DNA of 64,000 bases from Podarcis raffonei (taxonomy: Eukaryota > Chordata > Lepidosauria > Squamata > Lacertidae), in assembly GCF_027172205.1 (NCBI RefSeq), contig NC_070613.1, forward strand, positions 9,495,501 through 9,559,500, given 5' to 3'. Shown in pieces: positions 38,801-46,900 of the stretch. The notes beneath the pieces were generated by a model that saw only the letters and a program-made list of their open reading frames with translations, was not told where the DNA came from and ran no database searches. Position 1 is the first letter of the stretch; each line of letters opens with the position of its first letter. The translations under genes were made by a program, and so were the position numbers.

Positions 38801-41800
38801 GCCATCCAACCTCTGCTTAAAAACCACCAATTAAGGAATGTCTGTTCTGATCGAATAATGGTTACCTCTGAATATGGACTGCACTATGAGCCATACAAGG
38901 ATCTCAGAGAACAGAGCCTGACAACCTACTGAGTAGTTGGCTGTATACATCATATCAAAATAGTCACATCACTTTTAAAGTATTGAAATGTTTTTTATTT
39001 CTTTTACATTGCAGTCCTATGAATATCTATCCATAATTCAGTTCCATAGTTCAATGGGGCTTACTTCCAGATAAGTGTGTACAGCACACTTTTTTGGGCT
39101 GTTGGGAGCTGCATGGATGTGCCAGAGCCAGTGGTGGAACAAGCCATTCAAACTCACATATAATTGTGGTGGGGAGGAAGGAGCACAGGAAATAACTCTC
39201 CCCATGCTGCTTCCTCATCACAACTGAACCCCTAGCACAGCTGTTTGGTTGGCTGTTATGCAATTTATGAGGAACACACATAGGGATAACTGTGGCAGAC
39301 TAGGGGAGATTTGGCAGAGACAACAGCTTGGGAATTTGGACTGGACTGGACTGAACTGAAGGCCTATGAGAGCCACAGGCAGGTTGTGGATTATCCACAT
39401 GTGGTATAGAGGATTGCAAACTATAAACATTTGGTGATAAATTACTCTTATTTAACTTGTATAGGCAACAAAATCTCCCTACAGTACACAGAAGCAAATC
39501 CACAACTATATACAAAGTGTCCTGTTGGATCAGATCAAGGGTTCCTCTGAAGTAGCATTCTGGGCTCGTCAAAAACTCTAGGGAGTCCATAAGCAACTGC
39601 ATTCACCACCTGCATGATCCCAGTCTTTATGAACTTTAATGTTTCATTTAGCTTTTACAGCCGGGTGATAACCATTGATAAATGGTAAACTCCATGAATT
39701 TCCACAACCCCCTTCAAAGCTAAGTAGAAAAAGGGGTGCTTTCATTTAACAAACAAAACCAATTTTAATTTAATTTGCTTTTGTACCAAAGTGGAGAAAT
39801 CCACTTTGTGAGATTTGGCTTCATCACTTTCAGTTTAATCATGAGCTGTCTAGTGAAACTAGGATGTTGATAGTTAAGATTTTTTAAGAATGAAGGACCT
39901 GGTATTAAAACATGGAAGTACCAAGTTGTTATCCTCCTCTGCACACTTACCAGGGAGCGTGCATTTAACTCACTGGGAATTACTGCTGTGTATACGTTTA
40001 TAAGACAATGCAGTTTATCGACTGATTCACGTTGATGTGAAAGAACAGGTCTGATTTCATAATAAGCACTGAGAAACACAGTGAAGATTAGGTAGTACAC
40101 TGGCCCCAGTTCAGAAGGCTGATCACATATATTTCAGCTGACTTCCTCAACTGAACAGATGGTTGGCACTGTCAGCTTTGCCAGCACTGAACATCTGTCA
40201 CAGTGGGAAGGGTGAAGGAGATGTCTAGAGTCACTCTCTGGCCTTCCTGAAACAGAAGTGCTGACAGTTTGGAGCTGTCAGAACTGACAATGTTTACCAT
40301 CTGTTTGGTAGTCGGTACACATTCCAGGGTGACTATGCATACAACCTTGAGTGCTGGATGCAGATATCTCCCTGCTCCCAGCTCCTTTTTGTGTGCTTGA
40401 GTCCTTCTGATCCAGAAGGGCAATGCATGAGGAAGGCTGTATTTGAACATGGATGACACTTGCAAGAAGGTTATAACTATGCTTTTCTGGCTTACATTCT
40501 ATGAAGTATTGAATAGGCCTGGCACATTTCAATGTTCAGTGAACAGCCTAATCTACTCCACTTTACCTCTCTTGCTCCATTAGACACTTTCAGCATTCGG
40601 TCAACATACTCTTTTGCTTTATCATTTTTATTCAGGAGCCACAGAAACATTCCAGCATAATACAATGCATTACTTCCGGCCGTCTTCCGCGCTTCCTTTA
40701 ATTTGGTTTCCAAGTCCAAAAGGGCAGAAGTATCTGAAAGTAAACAGGACGGGTGTGGTATATGCTAGCCTTGTTATCCACTTGTCTGGTTTTCACGTAT
40801 CACACAAGATAGGCCAACAAAGAAGCTCCTAGGGCTGATTCAAGGAAAACAATTTGGGGAGGAAAGTTACATCATGAAGTGTGCAAGGTATGAAACACTT
40901 AGAGAATTGCAGGTCTTTTTTCATGTTATGTTCTAAATGTGAAAACTGTTTAAGTCAAATTGCATTTGAAACTGACAGAACTTCTAAAACTCTAGGTCTT
41001 TGTTGTTATTCCCAAAGTGTAGTTAATTTTAAGTGTAACTAGCACTGAAGTTTTCCAGTTCTCTCCTGGACTATTCTGCCAACCTTCCATACTCAAGATG
41101 GCAGGATCATACCCTCTTTTTGATTTATTTTTTACATTACCCCTGCCCTCAATTTTCATTTGATTGATTTTAATACTGTTACAGTATTGGAAACACTGAA
41201 TCTCTCATTCCCGACAATTTGTGATGAATGGCACAAAATGTATTTAATAGCACAGAACTTACCAACGTTTTCACATCTTTTGTGTGCATAAATGAGACCC
41301 AGGAGGCAACATAAGGAAACGTCTACATGGCGCTTCCGGGCATTCTCTAGTAGTACAATGCCTTCTTGAATTCGGCCTGCAAGGATGTAATACAATTGAC
41401 TCATGGGAGTGCCAGATTTTTATGGTGGGTTATCAGAATGGTAAAACAATCCCAGAGATATATGCAAGCATGGTGCACTTTCTGTTTTCACTTCCACACC
41501 TCAGTCTGGGGTGAGTTCCTAATGTGAAACTTAGTGTTTCCTAGCTCAGGTTTCATATTTTTAAAAACTTTCCAGTTCTCAAGTTACCTCAGTATGTAGA
41601 ACTCAGATGCATTAAAAAGAAACCTCATTTAGCTCAATTAGGCTTTTACATTGTATTTTGTTTCTAGAAAGATGTACTTTCAAAGTTTATTGATTTAAAG
41701 TATTTACCAAGAAGCAATGTTCCAAAACCCTTGAAAAACAACAGCACTGGATCATTAGCATGTTTTGCCAGTTCAATGTTTGTCACTTGAACAACATAGT

Positions 41801-42492
41801 TGAAGTATTTTTCTTGAGCATAGTACAGAATTTTAGCCTTGAGGGGGAGAGAAAGAGAAAATCATTGCTTGCTTATTATGCATTCCATAAAAATTATATA
41901 CCAGTTTTGTAAAATTCCTCAAAGCAGTTTAGAAAAAGAATAAAACAATAACATTATTAGTAAACAATTAAAGCTTTCAAAAAATTAAAACCAGCAATAA
42001 ACTAAAAACACATCAGCATTCTAGATAACTGGGCAGGCTTGCCCAAACAAATATGTTTAGTATGTGCTGAAGAGTACAGTGACGGCACCTGCCCAGTATC
42101 AATAGGCAGGGTGTTCCAACATGTAGGTACAGCCACACTAAAATGATTTATTACAGATGTGGAATGGGTATTATGTGGCACCTGTAACAGTACTATTTCC
42201 CCAGACTGTAGTGGTTGAGAAGGCAAATATAAGGTGATCTCACAGCTAACAGGTTACTAAGGGCTTTGTATACTAATACAAAGTGGAAGACAGGAGTGCC
42301 TGGCGTGCTCTGGTCCATGTGGTCACAAAGAGTCTGACGCGACTAAACGACAACAACAATACTAATAGTCCTGACGCTGTAGCAAATTGACAACCAGTGC
42401 AAATCTCTGAGCGCAAATGTTATATACTGGGAAGGTCTCACTCCTTTCAGCAATCGCACTGCAGCATTCTGCACTAACTGCAGCTTCATGTG

Positions 42493-42535
<43 letters not shown>

Positions 42536-43542
42536 TGAATTAACCCTAGGGTCTCATGGTTGGTTTCTGCTTGAATCCAAGGTTGTGGCTATGGGAGGAG
42601 CAAGACCTTTCTGTCATAGGCTCTGGTTGTATATGTGTGCCAATAAACGTTAAAGGTAAAGGTACCCCTGCCCGTACAGGCCAGTCTTGCCAGACTCTAG
42701 GGTTGTGCGCTCATCTCACTCTATAGGCCGGGAGCCAGCGCTGTCCACAGACACTTCCGGGTCACGTGGCCAGCGTGACAAGCTGCATCTGGCGAGCCAG
42801 CGCAGCACACGAACGCCGTTTACCTTCCCGCTAGTAAGCGGTCCCTATTTATCTACTTGCACTATTTATCTACTTGCACTCGGGGGTGCTTTCGAACTGC
42901 TAGGTTGGCAGGCGCTGGGACCGAGCAACGGGAGCGCACCCCGCCGCGGGGATTCGAACCGCCGACCTTTCGATCGGCAAGTCCTAGGCGCTGAGGCTTT
43001 AACCCACAGGGCCACCCGCGTCCCTTGTGGTGTATCATTAAGACACCGCAATCTCCGCTGCCCCACAGGCCAAGGAACCCAGACCCTGGGTTGGAACTCC
43101 CTGCCTATTGATACTGGGCAGCTGCCGTCACTGTACTCTTCAGCACATACTAAACATATTTGTTTGGGCAAGCCTGCCCAGTTATCTAGAATGCTGATGT
43201 GTTTTTAGTTTATTGCTGGACCGCTGGAATCTCGCCCCGCTCAGGTGGGGAGGTTCAGCACAATGGATACAGGGCAGCGCATGGTGTACGCAGTGCCCCT
43301 CTCCGCTTTCTCTTCACAACAACCCTGTGAGGTAGGCAAGGCACAGCAAAGGAGGGGTCGGGGCGGGCGAAAGTCCGCGTGAGAGCCATTTGGTGAGCAG
43401 TCTACAGGAAAGGCAGGAGTTTAAACCTCCCACGAATTAATATCGGGGGCCTGGCACCAGCCGCAGCCAAGCCGTGAGGCGAGTTCTCTCCCTTTTGGGA
43501 TGGGGAACGGAGTACCAGGGCCTGAGGGTCTTCGTCAGCCAT
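13936..43542 (-). CDS. TTC21A: TTC21A, tetratricopeptide repeat protein 21A, complete 29-exon model
   Basis: TPR-repeat protein, paralogue of IFT139/TTC21B (retrograde intraflagellar transport); in mammals TTC21A is needed for sperm flagella. Coding exons in transcript order (all minus strand, GT-AG): 43516-43542, 41708-41837, 41263-41376, 40567-40733, 38010-38132, 36963-37120, 35868-35952, 35384-35482, 34877-35072, 33659-33756, 32291-32488, 31240-31369, 28837-28994, 28455-28667, 26940-27178, 24927-24999, 24552-24662, 23810-23948, 22638-22744, 22109-22297, 21345-21455, 20079-20160, 19661-19811, 18357-18521, 16513-16708, 15355-15579, 15097-15217, 14495-14562, 13936-14013. Phases agree at every junction and total 3951 nt (1316 aa). 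Recalled human landmarks are conserved: YYAQEKYF near the N-terminus, [31 protein letters not shown], the TPR signature [40 protein letters not shown] and C-terminal [12 protein letters not shown]. The start MADEDPQAL aligns residue for residue with the human N-terminus; its donor (GTACTC) is weak, so exon 1 is the least certain. TTC21B is the alternative, but the adjacent GORASP1 points to TTC21A. No inactivating change seen. Confidence 0.95.
14750..14822. repeat. MITE remnant (GCAATCC ... GGATTGCACTG)
   Basis: Decayed inverted ends TTGCAATCCTTTACACAGAT and ACACAGGATTGCACTGTAAG. Other eroded pieces of this family appear at about 24755-24843, 39008-39080 and 52810-52893. Confidence 0.5.
15837..16223. 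mobile_element. MITE with GTATAAGACGAC motifs (TA target site)
   Basis: Left end CCGTATTTTCCGGTGTATAA, right end CTTATACGCCAGAAAATACA then G, flanked by TA. 387 bp. The interior repeats TATAAGACGACC-like units near both ends. Non-coding; lies in the intron between TTC21A exons 25 and 26. Confidence 0.75.
16893..17063 (+). mobile_element. Truncated mariner-type MITE
   Basis: Matches 5395-5636 from TACCTCGGGTTAAGTACTTA through CTTAACCTGAAGCACTATTT but lacks both terminal CAGTG ends, so it is a partial copy. In the intron between exons 24 and 25 of TTC21A. Confidence 0.75.
17437..17912 (-). mobile_element. BovB (RTE) LINE 3' end
   Basis: The minus strand encodes the BovB C-terminus in one frame: [59 protein letters not shown] and [13 protein letters not shown]. 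The 3' end is bounded by (AAT)n. 5'-truncated; the RT core and endonuclease are absent. Confidence 0.93.
17913..18010 (-). mobile_element. L2-clade LINE 3' tail
   Basis: Antisense L2 3' UTR: (AAT)n, then CTGGCTGGGTTTCCCCAGCC and ACTCTGGGTGGCTTCCAAC. It abuts the BovB fragment, with an AAT tract at the junction. Confidence 0.85.
20530..20655 (+). repeat. tRNA-Ile-derived SINE with CR1-like tail, older copy
   Basis: Same architecture as the copy at 63777: a degraded tRNA head (TTTAGAGCACAGTGCTCAAA) and a tail with GGACTAGATGATAAGCAGGG, TCCCTTCCAATTCTACAAG and CTATGATTCTATG. More diverged than the other copy. Located in a TTC21A intron. Confidence 0.65.
22863..23231 (+). mobile_element. Sauria SINE, copy 2
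   Basis: Full-length copy starting GGGACGCGGGTGGCGCTGTG and ending CCTTTACCTTTACCT, flanked by a 10-bp target duplication TACTCCTAGG (22853-22862, 23232-23241). The intact duplication implies a fairly recent insertion into this TTC21A intron. Confidence 0.93.
23779..23803. repeat. (AG)n microsatellite next to a splice donor
   Basis: About twelve AG units on the plus strand, so (CU)n in the TTC21A transcript, beginning seven bases after the exon 18 donor (exon edge 23810). Confidence 0.95.
25664..25879. mobile_element. Palindromic insertion with 11-bp target duplication
   Basis: An antisense copy of the repeat family seen at 1022-1158 (25664-25793) is followed after two bases by a sense copy of its first 83 bp (25796-25878). 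The arms 25711-25793 and 25796-25878 are perfect complements. Both sides carry TGCTTTGAGAG (25653-25663, 25880-25890). The 11-bp duplication fits LINE-type integration better than a DNA transposon. Lies in a TTC21A intron. Confidence 0.85.
26310..26425 (-). mobile_element. L2-clade LINE 3' tail
   Basis: Antisense L2 3' UTR (CTGGGTTGCCCCAGCCACTC, TGGGCGGCTTCCAACATATA) and the last coding bases (TTGCCTTCAGATGGCT). Short and old. Confidence 0.75.
26438..26575. mobile_element. MITE with CATACCCTCCAA termini
   Basis: Left CATACCCTCCAACATTTCTC and right GGGACACTTGGAGGGTCTG form an inverted pair; the interior has GGGACGGCTTCTCTAAATCA. A second left-end remnant, CATACTCTCCAACATTTCTC, is at about 26239. 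Confidence 0.55.
27590..28080 (+). mobile_element. CR1-type LINE 3' fragment interrupted by a Sauria SINE
   Basis: The CR1 3' region (TTCATTGGAGGTTTTTAAGC, AGAGGTTGGATGGCCACCTG) runs to TTGAGATTCCTGCATTG at 27687, is interrupted, and resumes at 28042 (TCCTGCATTGTAGCAATCTG, TTCTATGGTTCTAT). Confidence 0.75.
27688..28041 (-). mobile_element. Sauria SINE, copy 3, nested in CR1
   Basis: Antisense full-length Sauria SINE, from TAAAGGTAAAGGGACCCCTG to GCGCCACCCGCGTCCC. A 10-bp target duplication TCCTGCATTG (27678-27687, 28042-28051) sits within the older CR1 tail. Confidence 0.92.
29186..29590 (+). mobile_element. BovB (RTE) LINE 3' end
   Basis: Sense-strand BovB C-terminus in a single open frame: [52 protein letters not shown] and [14 protein letters not shown], ending in ACTAAACAACTAAACAACAG-type repeats. 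5'-truncated. In the TTC21A intron between exons 12 and 13. Confidence 0.93.
29893..30215 (-). repeat. tRNA/MIR-like SINE fragment split by a hAT MITE
   Basis: Antisense pieces GGTCCATCTAGCTCAGTACT (left) and GGTATTGAACCTGAGACCTT, CTACCACTGAGCTACAG (right) belong to one SINE and are separated by the MITE at 29971-30100. A sense relative is at 49505-49660. Confidence 0.6.
29971..30100. mobile_element. hAT-like MITE
   Basis: 130-bp palindromic element with ends CAGGCTTCTTCAACCTTGG and GGGTTGAGGAAGCCTG. The flanks GTCTACAC and GTCTATGC are an 8-bp duplication with two changes. Inner CATCATCCCTGACCACTGGT core as at 13497. Confidence 0.75.
30560..31018 (+). mobile_element. L1 LINE 3' end
   Basis: Encodes the last part of L1 ORF2 ([40 protein letters not shown], stop), then a short AT-rich 3' UTR ending AATTTTAATAAAAATC and a poly(A)-like tail. 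5'-truncated; same family as the antisense copy at 45551-45980. Confidence 0.85.
37328..37405 (+). repeat. (TA)n microsatellite and short LINE-like tail
   Basis: About ten TA units are followed by CCCCCCCAGCCAAAGCCGGG and CTCAGAGCGGCTAACAAC, a motif common at reptile LINE 3' ends. The family is not certain. Confidence 0.45.
38706..38850 (-). repeat. CR1-type LINE 3' tail
   Basis: Antisense CR1 end: TCATAGAATTGTATAGTTGG, AAGGGACCCTGAGGGTCATC, CAACCCCTGCAATGCAGGAA and GGCCATCCAACCTCTGCTTA. Confidence 0.8.
41991..42120 (+). repeat. Left arm of a 130-bp inverted repeat
   Basis: Complementary to 43090-43219 with only two mismatches over 130 bp. On the minus strand it can encode [20 protein letters not shown], so it probably derives from a LINE 3' end. 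In TTC21A intron 1. Confidence 0.85.
42279..42358 (+). mobile_element. BovB LINE, very short 3' insertion
   Basis: Only the last 80 bp of BovB (AGACAGGAGTGCCTGGCGTG, CTCTGGTCCATGTGGTCAC, GACTAAACGACAACAACA), flanked by a 9-bp duplication ATACTAATA (42270-42278, 42359-42367). A clear target-primed, heavily 5'-truncated insertion. Confidence 0.85.
42494..42533 (+). repeat. (ATT)n microsatellite
   Basis: About thirteen ATT units in TTC21A intron 1, within an old LINE-like segment. Confidence 0.95.
42651..43024 (-). mobile_element. Sauria SINE, copy 4
   Basis: Antisense Sauria SINE from TAAAGGTAAAGGTACCCCTG to GGCCACCCGCGTCCC, of the same subtype as copy 2 (CCCGTACAGGCCAGTCTTGC). It contains a short internal repeat of TATTTATCTACTTGCACT. 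No clear target duplication. Confidence 0.88.
43090..43219 (-). repeat. Right arm of a 130-bp inverted repeat
   Basis: Mirror of 41991-42120. The 969 bp between the arms hold a BovB scrap, an (ATT)n tract and Sauria SINE copy 4. Confidence 0.85.
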
Positions 43543-43986
43543 GGCCGCCGACAGCAACCGCCTGGGCAACGTTCGAAACGCCAACCGCCACAACGGCACG
43601 CGCCTCCTTCCCCTCTCAAGACGAGCACCTAGAGCAGCCAACCGCCGCCCGGCGTGCGTGGTTACCTGCGGCCACGCCCCTTCCCGCTCCCCGTTGCTAA
43701 GCTCCCGATCCTCCTCGTCATCTTTCTCGAGGCGCGAAGACCCCGCCTCCCTGTGGTTACTACTGGTAGCCTGTCCGCGCGGGCCGTCACGTGGAGCTGG
43801 ACAGCCTCAGCCTATAGAGCGCGAGCGCGTCGGCTTGCTCTGTGGTCAGCTGCGTCCCTCCGCCAACCTCCTGCCCTCCCTGCGCATGCTCAGTCGGCGC
43901 TGCAGCGTTGGAACTTGGCAGCGGCGGCTGAGGGAGGATGAGGATGGCGTCGCCGGTGTCGCCTCCGAGCTCCTGAGGTGGCCCTC
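43543..43986. promoter_or_regulatory. Bidirectional CpG-rich promoter between TTC21A and GORASP1
   Basis: The two start codons face away from each other with 444 bp between them. The interval and its flanks (about 43.2-44.1 kb) are strikingly rich in G+C and CpG compared with the AT-rich surroundings. No TATA box is evident. Visible candidate sites: RFX X-box-like ACCGCCTGGGCAAC (43557-43570); GC/KLF boxes near 43672-43680 and 43741-43750; E-box TCACGTGG (CACGTG at 43788-43793), close to USF/TFE3 sites; NRF1-like TGCGCATGC (43881-43889). A ciliary gene and a Golgi gene therefore probably share one open-chromatin region. Transcription start sites cannot be read from sequence. Confidence 0.85.
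43557..43570. promoter_or_regulatory. Candidate RFX X-box
   Basis: ACCGCCTGGGCAAC fits RYYNYY-N(1-3)-RRNRAC with a 2-base spacer, the loose consensus for RFX factors that drive ciliary genes. The right half-site GGCAAC is perfect; the left half ACCGCC departs from the strong GTTGCC form. It lies 15 bp upstream of the TTC21A ATG, so it could be in the 5' UTR or core promoter. Such degenerate matches also arise by chance in GC-rich DNA. Confidence 0.4.
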
Positions 43987-46900
43987 ATGGGGCTGGGCTC
44001 CAGCTCCGAAGTCCCCGACGGGGGCTCCGAGGGATATCATGTGCACGGGGTAAGGGCGAGCTCCCCGGACGCGGTCGCTGAAGCAGCTGGAGGAGGAAGG
44101 AAAGCGCAGCCCGGCTTATATTCGCCTTCCTCCTCCCAGTTGTTGTCATTCAGTATTACTGCCTTATCCCATGGTGCTCGCAGGAGAGCCAGTGTGGTGT
44201 AGTGGTTAAGAGCGGTAAACTAGTACAGTGGTACCTCGGGTTACATAGGCTTCAGGTTACAGACTCCACTAACCCAGAAATAGTGCTTCAGGTTAAGAAC
44301 TTTGCTTCAGGATGAGAACAGAAATTGTGCTCCGGTGCCGCAGCGGGAGGCCCCATTAGCTAAAGTGGTGCTTCAGGTTAAGAACAGTTTCAGGTTAAGA
44401 ACAGACCTCTGGAACAAATTAAGTACTTAACCCGAGGTGCCACTGTAATCTGGTGAACTGGGTTCGCTTCCCCGCTCCTCCGCCTGCAGCTGCTGGGTGA
44501 CCTTGGGCTAGTCACACTTCTCTGAAGTCTCTCAGCCCCACTCACCTCACAGAGTGATTGTTGTGGGGGAGGAAGGGAAAGGAGAATGTTAGCCGCTTTG
44601 AGACTCCTTCAGGTAGTGATAAAGCGGGATCTCAAATCCAAACTCCTCCTCCTCCTCTTCTTCTTCTTCTGGACTCTCCTTCCTTCGGGGTTTTTAAGCA
44701 GAGGTTTGGATGGCCACCTGTCATGGATCCTTTAGCTGAGATTCCTGAATCGCAGGGGTTGGACTGGATGACCCTCGGGGTCCCTTCCAACTCTACGATT
44801 GCTGAGGGAGGTCCTGAACATAGGAGCAAATTCTTTAGAAACAGATTTGTGGCAGTTATGTCCATCAATGGCTACCAGTCATGTTGGAGGCTACGGTCTG
44901 CTTCCATGGTCAGAGGCAGTAGAGTGGTACCTCGGGTTACAGATGCTTCAGGTTACAGACTCCGCTAAGCCAGAAATAGTACCTTGGGTTAAGAACTTTG
45001 CTTCAGGATGAGAGCAGAAATTGCATGATGGGAAGGGAAAGGAGAATGTTAGCCGCTTTAAGACTCCTTCGGGTAGTGATAAAGCGGGATATCAAATCCA
45101 AACTCCTCTTCTTCTTCTCCATCGGCGGTTTGTTACGGCCAGGTGGAACCTCCGCACACAGAGGCAGTCTATCTGAGCGCCAGCGTCATAAGCGGAATCC
45201 TGCTGGAAAAGACCCTCTGAGGCCCGTGGATTCCAGCATTCGAATCATAGCTGTCAATCTTCCCTTTTTTTGCGGGAAATTCCTTTATTTCAGCGCCGCT
45301 TCCCACTGCTATCCCAGAGACTGTCCCTGGGACAGGTGAGGCTGCTGATCTCTTATTTTCAAATCCGAAAGTTGACAGCTATGCTGCTGATCCCTTATTT
45401 TAGAGGCTGCTGATCCCTTATTTTCAAATCTGAAAGTTGACAGCTATGATTCGACTTCCCACAGTGGCCAACCAGATGCCCACAAGGGCAGGGCAGGCGG
45501 GCAGCACCCCAATCCCACTGTTGCTTCCTTCCTTCCTTTTCCTTTTCCTTTTTTTTTTTTAAATATTTTTATTAAACAGTTTTTATAACCATACAAACAA
45601 AACATACATAAACAAACATAAGACAAAAACAAAACAAAAAACAAGTACCATTTCATATCCTAATTTCTTAAACCTTTCTTCCTCGACTTCCTCATGCCTC
45701 CCATTTCTGTATTCCAAATTCTAATCAATTACTCAGCAAATCTTCCCTTATTTTACTATAAATTTAAGCTAATCATCCTTATTCTCCTTGTCTTAACCAT
45801 TGCTAATAGTAACCATTTACTTTAGTCCAACATCATTCTAACTGTCATTAATTTTATAATATTTCTTTAGATAGTCCTTGAACTTTTTCCATTCCTCTTC
45901 CGCCGCTTCTCTTCCCTGGTCTCGGATTCTGCTCGTCATTTCTGCCAAGCCCATGTAGTCCATCACCTTCATCTGCCATTCTTCCTTTCCTTTTCCTTTT
46001 CCTTTTCCTTTCTGTGCTTACTAAGGTGGAGGCTTCATGTAGCCATTGTGGTTGGTAGCCATTGACAGATGAATCCTCTTGAGCGCCTCCCCTCCACCCA
46101 ATACCCTTGTAAAGTCATCAGCCATAGCTGTCTCTTGTAGTGGTGAAATTGTTTACTGATTTCCATTATTTATAGGCTGGCCTATAACATAAAAAAAGGT
46201 CTCTGGCTCACGGAATAAAAGCAATGCAATAACCACTAAAAATACGATAAGCGCAACATTAAAGCATTCCCCAATTAAGATGGCCGTGCATTACTTGAAT
46301 TCCATGTAAATTCCACACGTTGAAAGAAATGTGTTCTTTTATCTCCAGAAATTGATGGATGTATCTTGAGTTGTGAGAAGTGTTAGAAACTGAGATATGA
46401 AAGCTAGGAGCTAAGTGGCACCTTAAACCTAGGTTATGGGCGCAACAACAGAATGTTGGCACACTTTTTTTATAACTAGAATACAAAGCTGAAAATGAAT
46501 GAGCTGCAGCTAAAATCTTATTTTCATTTTTCACATGGTCTAGTCCTCATCTGACAACTGCACAAAACAAAACCGTGCTTCCCCTGCCTCTCCCCCCCGC
46601 CCCCCGCAATATTCTTAAGAGGGTCTCTTCTCCAGTCCTCAGAGAATGCCTGGAAGTTGGGAGGCAGAAAAAGGTCCTCCTTTCCTTCCGCTCTGCAGTT
46701 TTAATCTGAAATCTTAGGCACAGTACTGCGCCCATAGAGCTCAAAAACAGCTTGCGCTAATGAAATTCCTTGTTGCAAAATGCGCCTAGAACAATGGGAG
46801 TTTTGAACGCTGGCTGTGAGAGAGCAGAGCTACCTGTTAAACTTTCTCCATACCGTGCATGATTCATTTTTATCATAATGTCACCTTAATGCTGTGGTTT

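Noticed and set aside
13936-43542. Assignment of the TPR gene to TTC21B (IFT139)
   Set aside because: Several blocks match both paralogues, but the adjoining GORASP1 and WDR48 and blocks such as the exon 12 start ([14 protein letters not shown]) favour TTC21A.
43692-43700. X-box half-site GTTGCTAAG
   Set aside because: It has a left half-site only; no matching right half follows within three bases, so the site at 43557 is the better candidate.
43541-44053. 170-codon plus-strand open frame starting MAADSNRLG inside the promoter
   Set aside because: GC-rich DNA is expected to hold long chance frames. It overlaps the promoter and GORASP1 exon 1 in another frame and resembles no family.
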